Assembly (NCBI RefSeq): GCF_001426085.1
Contig: NZ_LMRR01000043.1
Location: 62,001 to 126,000 of the forward strand
Source of the DNA: Rhodococcus sp. Leaf278
GTDB taxonomy: Bacteria > Actinomycetota > Actinomycetes > Mycobacteriales > Mycobacteriaceae
Direction: 5' to 3'
DNA length: 64,000 nucleotides
Positions 48,341 through 56,702 of this stretch are shown here, piece after piece. Made by a program: the position numbers and the translations under genes. The notes beneath the pieces were generated by a model. That model had not been told where the DNA came from and searched no databases. It saw only the letters and a program-made list of their open reading frames with translations. Numbering within the stretch: the stretch's first letter is position 1; every line of letters starts with the position of its first letter.

Positions 48341-49594
48341 TCATGACGAAGGTCGCGCAGGAATTCGCCTGAGAAGCACCGTGGCTGCATCGAGTACGAC
48401 GTCGCGGTCGTAGGTCAGGCGGTAGTCGTAGAGTGTCGTGCCATCGGGCGTGACACCACACTCGACAGCGATCAGCGCCACGCTCGACATCGGTGCCACG
48501 ATCACAGTCGAGCGCTCCCTGGCCAACGGCTCGTTCTCCCCCACCGGCACCGACCGATAGCGGTGCGGCGGCAGCGCTGGATCGAAGCCGAACACTGCCA
48601 CGAGAGCGGTGCGCGCGGCCAGGTCGTCTAAGACTGCGGCACGTGCTGGCGTCAGCCGATTCGACACATTTGCCGTAGCCAACACGACTGTCGACGGTCC
48701 GGTGCCGAACGCACCGGTCAGCAAGCTTTTCTCGATGGCCTCGAGAAAAGCTGTCTCGGCATGTCTGCGGGCACCGAGCTGATGGATGAGACCGAAGGGT
48801 GTCACCGCCACCGGAGCGCGGACGGTGACTGTCGCATCCAACTTCAGAGATCCAACTCGTTCCCGCACATAACCGAAGTCCGGGAGTGGCCCCGGAGCAC
48901 CATAGAAGAAGCCCTGTCCCAGAACGGCACCCATGTCGCGTGCATAGCGTTCGTGTACGTCGGTTTCGATTCCCTCGGCCAACACGAGGGCACCGGTACG
49001 TTCGACCTCGGCGGCGACAGCAGCAATTATGGCGGCGGTCTGGTCGGTCGAACGTTCCTGCACGAGCGTCATGTCGAGCTTGATCACGTCGGGACGCAAC
49101 AACGGGATCAGCGCCAGACTGGACGAGTCTGCTCCCACGTCGTCGATGGCGACCCGCCAACCCATGCTTCGGGCATGCTCGGCCGCCCTCAGCAATCCTG
49201 CTGGATCTCCCATCAGATCTCGCTCGGTAATTTCGACAGTGATCGACAGGCGTGCGGCGTCGGCAATCAGCGGCCGGCTGTCTCGAGGTGGGAGCGTGTC
49301 GAGTGCGGTCGGCTCTGCATTGACGAACAGCTCCAGCTCATTGGGATAACCCGCCTCGACGGCCCCGTGCAGTGCGCTCGCTCGGCACCGCCAGTCGAAG
49401 TCGCTGATCACGCCCTGCTCGCGTGCAGCGCGCAGTAGCTCCGGCGGAGCAATGGACGGACCGTCGCCGCTGGTCCGCACCAGGGCCTCGTACCCCACCA
49501 CGGCGCGGTCGTCCAGGGAGACTATCGGCTGGTAGACCGACGTGATGTCGATCGACATCGGCTGGATCTGCGCATTCGTCGATTGGGGACGCAT
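48341..49594 (-). CDS. EAL-domain c-di-GMP phosphodiesterase with C-terminal DICT-like domain
   Basis: 417 aa, cytosolic. EAL domain at about 15-245 with the full catalytic set: Glu36 in YEALVR, Asn92, Glu121/Glu124 in EITERD, Asp151-Asp152 in AIDDVGAD, Lys172 in IKLD, Glu207/Glu210 in LAEGIET, so it should hydrolyse c-di-GMP. No GGDEF domain. The C-terminal ~160 residues resemble the DICT sensory domain found with actinobacterial diguanylate enzymes. ATG 49594 with AAAGG. Divergent from the Ser/Thr kinase gene. Confidence 0.9.
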   Translation of the reverse strand: MRPQSTNAQIQPMSIDITSVYQPIVSLDDRAVVGYEALVRTSGDGPSIAPPELLRAAREQGVISDFDWRCRASALHGAVEAGYPNELELFVNAEPTALDTLPPRDSRPLIADAARLSITVEITERDLMGDPAGLLRAAEHARSMGWRVAIDDVGADSSSLALIPLLRPDVIKLDMTLVQERSTDQTAAIIAAVAAEVERTGALVLAEGIETDVHERYARDMGAVLGQGFFYGAPGPLPDFGYVRERVGSLKLDATVTVRAPVAVTPFGLIHQLGARRHAETAFLEAIEKSLLTGAFGTGPSTVVLATANVSNRLTPARAAVLDDLAARTALVAVFGFDPALPPHRYRSVPVGENEPLARERSTVIVAPMSSVALIAVECGVTPDGTTLYDYRLTYDRDVVLDAATVLLRRIPARPSS

Positions 49595-49738
49595 GGGTAG
49601 GACCTTTCTCGACGCCTGCTCGATCTCTCCCCACCCGGTTGATCATCATGCCCGACGGACTTACAGAGTCGAGAACGGACTGCACTCCGAACGAGTGTTC
49701 GTTGGCTATAGGGTGCTCGGAGTAGTCGACGAACGGCG

Positions 49739-51109
49739 GTGAAATCACGATGGACGAGGATGTTCGTTCTCGCCCTACTCAGGACCGTCTGTTCGCGGGG
49801 TCGATATCGACTGGGCCCAGTTCTGGGCCGCGGTGCCATGGCCGACGTCGTGCACGCGGAGGACCAAGTCCTCGGCCGACCGGTGGCAGTGAAGATATTC
49901 CGCCACGGCGAACCGGTGGACACAGCCCAACGGATCGACGCAGAGATTCGAACCCTGGCGTCGCTGTCGCACCCAGGCCTGGTCACGTTGTACGACGCAG
50001 GAACTGCCGAGGACGCCGCAGGATTGGCCACGCCCTTTCTGGTGATGGAATTGATCGACGGACCGACGCTCAACAGCTTTCGCCGGAACAGATCGATGCC
50101 CGCCGTCCATGTTGCGCGGATCGGAAACGAGATGGCGGAAGCGCTCGCGTACATCCACGACCGGGGCGTGGTGCACCGGGACATCAAACCAGCCAACATC
50201 CTGATCGCTCACGCCCCGGACTCGGGTGCGGGTCAGTGCGTCAAACTGGCCGATTTCGGTATCGCCCGCATCGTCGACTCCGAGCGACTCACCGAGCACG
50301 GCACCACAGTCGGCACCGCGCACTATCTCAGCCCGGAACAGGCGACGGGTACGTCTGCGGGACCGCCGTCCGACATCTACACACTCGGCCTCGTCCTCAT
50401 CGAGTGCCTCACCGGCACAATGGTATTCGAGGGCAGCGCGGTGGCCGCCGCGGTAGCGCGACTGCACCGTGATCCCGCCGTCCCCGAGAATGTCGGGCCG
50501 GAGTGGCATTCGCTGCTGACGGCTATGACGTCTCGGCAGCCGGAGGATCGCCCCGACGCAGCTGCCGTCGCGCACCGCCTGCGCAGGATCGTCGGAAGCA
50601 CAACCCCACTGCCGCCGACCGCAGTGATACCTGTCGAGCGCACGAACGTAGTTGCGGCTGCTGATCTCGTAGGCACCGCGCACAATCCAGTGCGTCGACG
50701 TTGGATCGTTCCGGTGGCGGCCGCGCTCGTCCTCGCGCTCGGAGCGGGAATCATCTGGCTGGCGTCCAGCGCAAGCGACGACCCGGGTCAGGTGCCTGCA
50801 TCACCGACGACACCGACACCGAACGAGTCGCCGATCGCCGTACCCACGACGCAGGTGCCGCAGCCTTCGCCGACCACCTTGCCGAACCCGACCATCGCCG
50901 AGGTGACGCCATCATCGAATCCGGTGCTGATCCAACCTGCAGCACCGGCAGCACCCGCCGCACCGCAGCAGAACGATAATCCCGGCAACGGCAATTCGGG
51001 CAGGGGCAACGGCAACTCAGGTCCCGGGAACTCCGGAAACGGCAATTCAGGCCCCGGTAACTCCGGAAACGGCAATTCGGGACCGGGAAACCCTGGTAGA
51101 GGAAACTGA
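49739..51109 (+). CDS. Transmembrane Ser/Thr protein kinase with Gly/Asn-rich extracellular tail
   Basis: 456 aa as an intact frame from GTG 49739. Hanks-type kinase domain at about residues 23-290: GRGAMADVV loop, Lys52 in VAVKIF, HRDIKPAN (Asp147), DFG 171-173, GTAHYLSPEQ. One membrane helix near 323-343, then a Pro/Thr/Ser linker and a tail of NGNSGPGNS repeats. The N terminus is odd: in another frame ATG 49750 encodes MDEDVRSRPTQDRLFAG, which would run straight into RYRLGPVLGRG if one G were removed from the GGGG at 49797-49800. The annotated start may therefore be an artefact of a one-base insertion. Confidence 0.85.
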   Translation: MKSRWTRMFVLALLRTVCSRGRYRLGPVLGRGAMADVVHAEDQVLGRPVAVKIFRHGEPVDTAQRIDAEIRTLASLSHPGLVTLYDAGTAEDAAGLATPFLVMELIDGPTLNSFRRNRSMPAVHVARIGNEMAEALAYIHDRGVVHRDIKPANILIAHAPDSGAGQCVKLADFGIARIVDSERLTEHGTTVGTAHYLSPEQATGTSAGPPSDIYTLGLVLIECLTGTMVFEGSAVAAAVARLHRDPAVPENVGPEWHSLLTAMTSRQPEDRPDAAAVAHRLRRIVGSTTPLPPTAVIPVERTNVVAAADLVGTAHNPVRRRWIVPVAAALVLALGAGIIWLASSASDDPGQVPASPTTPTPNESPIAVPTTQVPQPSPTTLPNPTIAEVTPSSNPVLIQPAAPAAPAAPQQNDNPGNGNSGRGNGNSGPGNSGNGNSGPGNSGNGNSGPGNPGRGN

Positions 51110-51137
51110 CCGGGCCCACTACGTGATCGGAGCAGCT

Positions 51138-52472
51138 ATGACCCATTTCGACACGATCGTGGTGGGAGCAGGAATATCCGGTGCCACTGCAGCCCGGATT
51201 CTGCACCGTGCAGGTCGGCGAGTTGTCGTCCTCGAGGCTCGCGATCGTGTGGGCGGTCGTGTCTGGACGGTGCGCGGCGACGGCAACGTTCTCGACGTCG
51301 GTGCTTCCTGGATTCACGGGATCGACAACAACCCCCTTGCCGACGCCGCACGCGCTTTCGGCATCAAAACAGCCGAGTTCACCGTGGGCAGCTACCAACC
51401 GGATGGTCGACCGATCGCGTACTACTCCCCCACCGGTGCCAGGTTGAGCGAGTCCGCGGCCGCGAGGTTCGCCGCCGACGTTCACGACTTCGACGAACGG
51501 TTCGCCAGGACCGTTGCCGAGTCCGCTCCCCTTACATCGTTCGGAGGCGCGGTGGAAGCGACTCTTGCGCAATTGAATTGGGACAACGATCGATTGGACC
51601 GAGTGCGTGAATTCCTCGGCCACCGAGCCGAGGAACAGCTGGGGGTAGCCCAGGGTGATCTCGACGCACACGGTTTGGACGACGACGCCATCGACGGCGA
51701 CGAAGTGGTGTTTCCCGACGGCTACGACGAGCTTGCACTCCGTATCACCGAGGGACTGGACGTTCGACTCGAGCACGAGGTCACGCAGGTCCGTTGGGGC
51801 GACACGGGAGTGGAAGTGACGACCTCGGAAGGCTCGTTCACGGCTGACAGTGCGGTGGTGACAGTACCGATCGGGGTACTGAAGTCACCGAGTTTCACCG
51901 TCGAACCGCCGCTGCCAGAACCTGTTTCGGGTGCTCTCCACCGGCTCGAAATGAACGCCTTCGAGAAAGTCTTCCTCCAGTTTCCGGTGAAATTCTGGGA
52001 CGAGAACGTCTACGCCATACGGCAGCAGGGCGAAGCCGGGCGCTGGTGGCATTCGTGGTATGACGTGACTCGGCCGAACGGCAGGCCCACTCTTCTGACG
52101 TTCGCCGCGGGACCGTGTGCACAGGAGACCCGACACTGGTCGGACGAACGTATCGGCGACTCGATCGTCCACGCGTTGCGTGGCCTCTACGGCGACCGCG
52201 TCGTCCCGCCGGACAGTGTGTATGTCACACGGTGGCAGGACGATCCGTTCTCGTATGGTTCGTACTCCTACATGACGGTCGGTTCGCAGACGCGCGATCA
52301 CGACGATCTCGCCACGCCGATCGGCGGTGTGCTGCATCTTGCGGGTGAGGCCACCTGGACCGACGACCCGGCCACGGTCACCGCTGCCATGAGGTCGGGA
52401 CATCGCGCTGCAGAACGAATCCTGGGCCGTACCGTTCCGTTCAGCGACATCTGGACGCTGTCGGACACGTGA
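51138..52472 (+). CDS. Flavin amine oxidase (FAD-dependent monoamine/polyamine oxidase-like)
   Basis: 444 aa. FAD-binding GXGXXG: TIVVGAGISGATAARIL, then VLEARDRVGGRVW, DVGASWIHG, and the C-terminal FAD block LHLAGEATWTDDPATVTAAM. Full-length amino_oxidase domain. ATG 51138 with GGAG was chosen over the in-frame GTG at 51123. Substrate (amine, amino acid or polyamine) is open; 28 bases after the kinase gene, probably unlinked in function. Confidence 0.9.
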   Translation: MTHFDTIVVGAGISGATAARILHRAGRRVVVLEARDRVGGRVWTVRGDGNVLDVGASWIHGIDNNPLADAARAFGIKTAEFTVGSYQPDGRPIAYYSPTGARLSESAAARFAADVHDFDERFARTVAESAPLTSFGGAVEATLAQLNWDNDRLDRVREFLGHRAEEQLGVAQGDLDAHGLDDDAIDGDEVVFPDGYDELALRITEGLDVRLEHEVTQVRWGDTGVEVTTSEGSFTADSAVVTVPIGVLKSPSFTVEPPLPEPVSGALHRLEMNAFEKVFLQFPVKFWDENVYAIRQQGEAGRWWHSWYDVTRPNGRPTLLTFAAGPCAQETRHWSDERIGDSIVHALRGLYGDRVVPPDSVYVTRWQDDPFSYGSYSYMTVGSQTRDHDDLATPIGGVLHLAGEATWTDDPATVTAAMRSGHRAAERILGRTVPFSDIWTLSDT

Positions 52473-52684
52473 GATGTCGTGCACCGAGCGGGCAAGACGG
52501 GTCGTGTGCACCCTGAAGCCTGCCGTCGGGACGCGAGTTCGGCCGATTTCGCCCACGAAACGTACGTGGGGATTACCATAACGATTTCATCCAGGCGGAT
52601 GACCCGTTCCAAGTGCTCGCCGCCATCCCCTGGTCGGTGCTGATGCGACGTTGTTGTCCGCCTCGGCGGGTACAGGGGTGGGGA

Positions 52685-54748
52685 ATGGTTTCGGACGTCA
52701 TCGACTGCAAGGTTGTGTTCGCGCACGACGTCGAGCAGGTATGCGAGGTCTTGAGCGCGGTCGAGTTGTTCCCACGTTACTTCCCCGGTCTCGAGTACTG
52801 CTCGCTCCGCGAAACTGCCACCGGGTATCGATGCGGCGTCGGCGGCGTAGAGCACAATCTCGAGCTCGTGGTGAACCGGCGTAATCAACCGATCATCACC
52901 ATCGAGCACACCGAGTCCGGCGGCTTCATCAGATTTACCCTGACCAGACGCGCGGCCGGCGAGACGAAGATAGATGTCACCGTGTTCAGGGCAGGTCTCG
53001 GCGGAGCCTATGCACCCCAGCCCGAAAACAACCGTGCGGTGGTCGAGTGGGTCATGGGTGGTCTTCGCAGACTGGAGAATTCTCTTTCCGGCACAGCTGA
53101 CTCCGTTGTCTCGAACAGCGGCGACTCCCGATCGCTGCAATTGGCGATCCTGAAGACGATGGTGGGAACAGGCGTCGTGCGTGCCGCACGCCCCGACCGC
53201 GCGTACCGGCAACTGAACTCGCTGGCGAAGTGGGGTTTCACGTTGGGAGGAGGATTCGCGGCCGCGACGGCGAAGTCACCCGACGAGATAGCCGTTGTGG
53301 ACGATCGGGGGACCCGTACGTTCGCGGAGGTTCATCACCGATCTCACCGCATCGCAGCAGGTCTCGATGCATCAGGGATTCGTCCCGGCAGCACGGTCGG
53401 AATTCTGGCCCGCAATCACTCCGCCATGATCGAGTGCACTGTCGCGTGCGGGATGCTCGGAGTCGAGGTCGTGCTTCTCAACACCGGCCTCGCGGCGCGT
53501 CAGATCGAAGCGATTGCCGCCCGCCACCAGCTCCGAATGCTGTTCGTCGACGACGAATTCGACACGATGGTTCGCTACCTGCCGGAGGACGTCACCCGAG
53601 TCAGTCTCTCTTCTCATACCGCCATTCCGCGTCGGCGCACCTTGGAGCATTTCGTCGCACCCCCGTCTGCAACATTCGTACGACCGGATCGCCCAGGGTC
53701 GGTCGTCGTGTTGACATCAGGGACCAGCGGATCACCCAAGGGCGCGCTCCGCCCCACCCCGAGGGGCTTCGGAACCATCGCCGCAATGTTGTCTCGGATG
53801 CCCCTCAAGACGAACGAGCGGATGCTCATCGCAGCACCCATGTTCCACAGCTGGGGGCTCGCTGCCCTGCAAATCAGCACGTCGTTGCGAGCCACAGTGG
53901 TGCTCCAGGATCGATTCGATGCAGAAGACTGCCTGCGTGCAGTCGAGGAGAATCGGTGCACCTCGTTGATTGCCGTACCCATCATGCTGCAACGAATCCT
54001 CGATCTGCCCGAGTCGGTGCGATCCCGCTACGACACCTCCAGTCTGCGGGTCGTCGCCTGTAGCGGTTCCGCGCTGACCGGGTCGACAGTCAGCCGCTTC
54101 ATGAACGTCTTCGGCGATATTCTCTACAACTTCTACGGTTCCACCGAGGTCTCGTGGGCCACGATCGCCACGCCCGACGACCTGCGCGCGTCACCTGGCA
54201 CCGCAGGACGTCCACCGCTCGGCACGACGATCGCGGTTCTCGATGCCGAAGGCTCTCCTGTGCCGGTGGGAAGCCTCGGTCGCATTTTCGTCGGTAACGA
54301 CATGCTGTTCGACGGCTACACCAACGCCGAACCTCCGCCCACCGCGTCTGCACGTGGAGCCGCGTTGATGGACACCGGAGATCTCGGGTACATCGACTGC
54401 AACGGGCGACTGTTCGTATGTGGCAGGGACGACGAGATGATCATTTCCGGTGGCGAGAACGTATTTCCGGGACCGGTCGAGGATGCAATCGCCAATCTCC
54501 CGCAGGTCGGCGAAGTTGCAGTTGTCGGTGTGCCCGACAGTGAGTACGGGCAACGTCTTGCAGCGTTCGTCGTCGGCCGCGGTGCCGCAGGTCTGGACGC
54601 AGACATGGTGCGCGCCTACATCCGAAACCGACTGAGTCGCTTCTGTGTTCCCCGAGACATCACGTTCCTCGACGAACTCCCCCGAACCGCAACCGGCAAG
54701 GTCATCAAGAGAATGCTGATCGAACCCCCGACCGCCGCTGGAATGTGA
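52685..54748 (+). CDS. SRPBCC (START-like) domain fused to acyl-CoA synthetase
   Basis: 687 aa from ATG 52685. Residues about 1-150 form a polyketide-cyclase/START-type SRPBCC domain (DCKVVFAHDVEQVCEVLSAV, ELFPRYFPGLEYCSL, TIEHTESGGFIRFTL). Residues about 170-687 are a complete AMP-forming acyl-CoA synthetase: VVVLTSGTSGSPKGAL (P-loop), FYGSTEVSWATI, MDTGDLGYIDCNGRL and catalytic Lys in ELPRTATGKVIKRML. This arrangement is uncommon; in mycolic-acid actinobacteria fatty-acid ligases (FadD) are abundant but normally lack it. The SRPBCC part may present a hydrophobic substrate to the ligase (inference). Confidence 0.86.
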   Translation: MVSDVIDCKVVFAHDVEQVCEVLSAVELFPRYFPGLEYCSLRETATGYRCGVGGVEHNLELVVNRRNQPIITIEHTESGGFIRFTLTRRAAGETKIDVTVFRAGLGGAYAPQPENNRAVVEWVMGGLRRLENSLSGTADSVVSNSGDSRSLQLAILKTMVGTGVVRAARPDRAYRQLNSLAKWGFTLGGGFAAATAKSPDEIAVVDDRGTRTFAEVHHRSHRIAAGLDASGIRPGSTVGILARNHSAMIECTVACGMLGVEVVLLNTGLAARQIEAIAARHQLRMLFVDDEFDTMVRYLPEDVTRVSLSSHTAIPRRRTLEHFVAPPSATFVRPDRPGSVVVLTSGTSGSPKGALRPTPRGFGTIAAMLSRMPLKTNERMLIAAPMFHSWGLAALQISTSLRATVVLQDRFDAEDCLRAVEENRCTSLIAVPIMLQRILDLPESVRSRYDTSSLRVVACSGSALTGSTVSRFMNVFGDILYNFYGSTEVSWATIATPDDLRASPGTAGRPPLGTTIAVLDAEGSPVPVGSLGRIFVGNDMLFDGYTNAEPPPTASARGAALMDTGDLGYIDCNGRLFVCGRDDEMIISGGENVFPGPVEDAIANLPQVGEVAVVGVPDSEYGQRLAAFVVGRGAAGLDADMVRAYIRNRLSRFCVPRDITFLDELPRTATGKVIKRMLIEPPTAAGM

Positions 54749-55156
54749 ACCTGGCCTCGTATCTCGTACGGCACCCCGCACTGCGACGTCCATGAGCGGA
54801 CAGCTGCGTCGAAATCGAGTGCACACGGGACGGCGGAGTCGGCGCTCGGCAAGGTGCCGGCCGGCGGTGGGCCTTCTGGCTGTACCGGCGCACGAACGTT
54901 CGACGATTGTCGACGCGCCAAGACGCTGATCCGTAAGCGGGCGGTACCACTTTTCGTGCTCATCACGAGGTCGACGCACTCGCGTTGCACCGCCTGGTCG
55001 AATTCGTCGCCATCGAACACCGGTAGTCGATCGTTTCTCCTCTGCGCTTTGGGTACTATCTCAGTTGTTTGACTATTCAGAATCTGAGACTGTTCGCCGG
55101 AGTCAGCAATAACGTGAGTTCTCCGCGCAGCCGATACGGGAGGGACGCGAATCGCC
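54749..55156. other. Intergenic region, no convincing gene
   Basis: 408 bases after the fused ligase. It contains weak open frames only; the minus-strand frame across it runs into the ligase coding sequence and is a shadow. Toward the right it holds an AT-richer stretch (about 55045-55085) and a palindrome listed separately. Probably the promoter region for the small gene at 55157. Confidence 0.5.
55077..55087. promoter_or_regulatory. TCAGAATCTGA palindrome
   Basis: Perfect 11-bp palindrome TCAGA-A-TCTGA; a wider TCTCAG...CTGAGA dyad (arms at about 55059-55064 and 55084-55089) surrounds it. It lies about 70-80 bases upstream of the small gene at 55157 and next to a TACTAT-like -10 (near 55054). 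Candidate operator for an unknown regulator. Confidence 0.4.
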
Positions 55157-55297
55157 ATGCCTCAGCAATCCGAAGAACCTCACGCGGAGAAATCGACTCG
55201 AGAACGCCGCGAGCATTCGTCCTTTCTCCAACTGTTCCTCGAAGCGACACGTGACGAAGAACCGCCCGGCGACAACGTATCGACTGGCCTTCTCTGA
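55157..55297 (+). CDS. Small hydrophilic mini-protein, unrecognised
   Basis: 46-aa frame from ATG 55157 (MPQQSEEPHAEKSTRERREH...) with GGGAGGGA about 13 bases upstream. Highly charged N-terminal half followed by FLQLFLEAT and an acidic tail EEPPGDNVSTGLL. Not recognised. It may be real because it follows a promoter-like region, but length alone is weak evidence. Confidence 0.35.
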   Translation: MPQQSEEPHAEKSTRERREHSSFLQLFLEATRDEEPPGDNVSTGLL

Positions 55298-55391
55298 TCG
55301 GACCGGCAGCGTTCTCGTCCCTTACAGATCCGCAGTCGATTGACAGCGGCTCGATCATGGTCGACGGTGGGGAGTAAGGACAAACAGGGAG

Positions 55392-55664
55392 ATGCCCGTG
55401 GACACTGCATTAGCTCTCGTCGCCGTGGTCGCGGTTCTTCTGTTCTTCTTGGTGTCGGCGCACTTTCTGCGCGCCAGAATGCGTGCCGGACGTTTTCACG
55501 GAATCGAAAGCTCTGTCGGCGGTACGGCATTCATGGGAGCGACACGCTCGCCAGGAATTACTCCACCCGATCACGGCGATCCGCGCTCGGACACAGGTGG
55601 ACGCGAGACGTCGCCGATGCGAGCAACTCCTACGGAACGGACACAGTCGCCAGGCCCGGAGTGA
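55392..55664 (+). CDS. Small single-pass membrane protein
   Basis: 90 aa. One N-terminal membrane helix (about 6-24, LALVAVVAVLLFFLVSAHFL), a basic stop-transfer segment (RARMRAGRF), then a polar Gly/Pro/Ser-rich tail. ATG 55392; GTG 55398 is an alternative with AGGGAG at better spacing. Not recognised. Its 3' end overlaps the convergent secreted-protein gene by 35 bases. Confidence 0.55.
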   Translation: MPVDTALALVAVVAVLLFFLVSAHFLRARMRAGRFHGIESSVGGTAFMGATRSPGITPPDHGDPRSDTGGRETSPMRATPTERTQSPGPE

Positions 55665-56049
55665 TAATGCCGCCGCTCGCGACGATCGTGATTGCAACCT
55701 GACCGGGCCCGGTCGCAAGAATGGCTTCTGGCACGAAGCCTTGCACGCCCGCCGAGGTAACGGCCGTACCCACCGCCCCGCTCGACAGGTTCACCCAGTA
55801 CACCTGGGACGAGATCAGGCATCCCCACCCGCCCTCTTTGCCGCCGGTGACTCTGACCGTGCCGGCCTGCTCTCCGACGACAGCGACACATCGAACAGAG
55901 GGAGCATCGAAGCTACCGTTGGGATTTCCGAACGGTGCCGGGTTGATCTGAAACGGTACTGCTGTCGCAGCGGACGCAGTACCCACCGACGCCAAAGCCG
56001 ATCCGAGAACAATCGATGCGCAAACAACAAGTGTACGAACATGTTTCAT
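55630..56049 (-). CDS. Small secreted protein of unknown function
   Basis: 139 aa from ATG 56049 (ribosome site GGAGGC). Sec signal peptide KHVRTLVVCASIVLGSALA with cleavage after about ASA (residue 27). The mature protein has a single Cys pair (SVRCVAVVG, WGCLISS) and a beta-rich pattern (GTVRVTGG, VYWVNLSS). Looks like a small secreted protein common in Mycobacteriales; no enzymatic motif. The longer frame upstream has no signal-peptide continuity and was not used. Confidence 0.72.
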   Translation of the reverse strand: MKHVRTLVVCASIVLGSALASVGTASAATAVPFQINPAPFGNPNGSFDAPSVRCVAVVGEQAGTVRVTGGKEGGWGCLISSQVYWVNLSSGAVGTAVTSAGVQGFVPEAILATGPGQVAITIVASGGIITPGLATVSVP

Positions 56050-56195
56050 GAAATCTGCCTCCGTAGCTCGAGTAAGCAAGCGTGTTCGATACTCCACTCC
56101 CTTCGTCGATAGAACAAGGGCCGCGGCCGAATCGAGACCTCGCCGATGTGGGCCTGACATGATCTGACGACATCTACCGGACGAGAGGGCAAAGC

Positions 56196-56630
56196 ATGAT
56201 CGACAATGAATTCACCGAGGACAGAGGCCCGCGGTTTCTGGACGGACTAGGGGTTCGAAAAGACGTGATGGGCGAAGAATTCGTGGAGCGGGCATTTGCC
56301 GATGCTGAGCACACCGACTCTGCCGCGCTGCAAGACTTCGTCACCGACACCGTGTGGGGAGGAGTGTGGACCCGCCCCGGACTCGACCACCGTAGCCGCA
56401 GTCTGCTCAATCTCGGAATCCTCATAACGTTGCGCGCACACGAAGAACTCGCAGGCCACGTCCGGGGGGCGCTTCGCAACGGCCTCACCAGAACTGAGGT
56501 CACCGAAACCGTCATCCACACTGCGGGATACTGCGGTGCGCCGGCCGCGCGGGCGGCAATGCGCGTTGTGCAGAAAGTGCTCGACGCCGAACTCGGTCCG
56601 CTCGTTGCGGAATCGGACTCCACCCGGTAA
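56196..56630 (+). CDS. Carboxymuconolactone decarboxylase family protein
   Basis: 144 aa, PcaC type. Conserved core VWGGVWTRPGLDHRSRSLLN, TLRAHEELAGHVRGALRNG, EVTETVIHTAGYCGAPAAR. True PcaC enzymes act in protocatechuate breakdown; this gene has no other aromatic pathway gene next to it, so it may be one of the many stand-alone CMD proteins. No CxxC redox motif of AhpD, which argues against a peroxidase role. ATG 56196 with GAGAGGG. Confidence 0.9.
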   Translation: MIDNEFTEDRGPRFLDGLGVRKDVMGEEFVERAFADAEHTDSAALQDFVTDTVWGGVWTRPGLDHRSRSLLNLGILITLRAHEELAGHVRGALRNGLTRTEVTETVIHTAGYCGAPAARAAMRVVQKVLDAELGPLVAESDSTR

Positions 56631-56702
56631 GTGGCGCATGCGGATTCCGATGTTCAGTTCCCGAGAACCGATTAATGTTCGTCGATCGGGTACACCGGAT
56701 CC

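Noticed and set aside
54616-55158. 180-aa minus-strand frame in the gap after the fused ligase
   Set aside because: It runs into the ligase coding region, has no ribosome site and no family resemblance.
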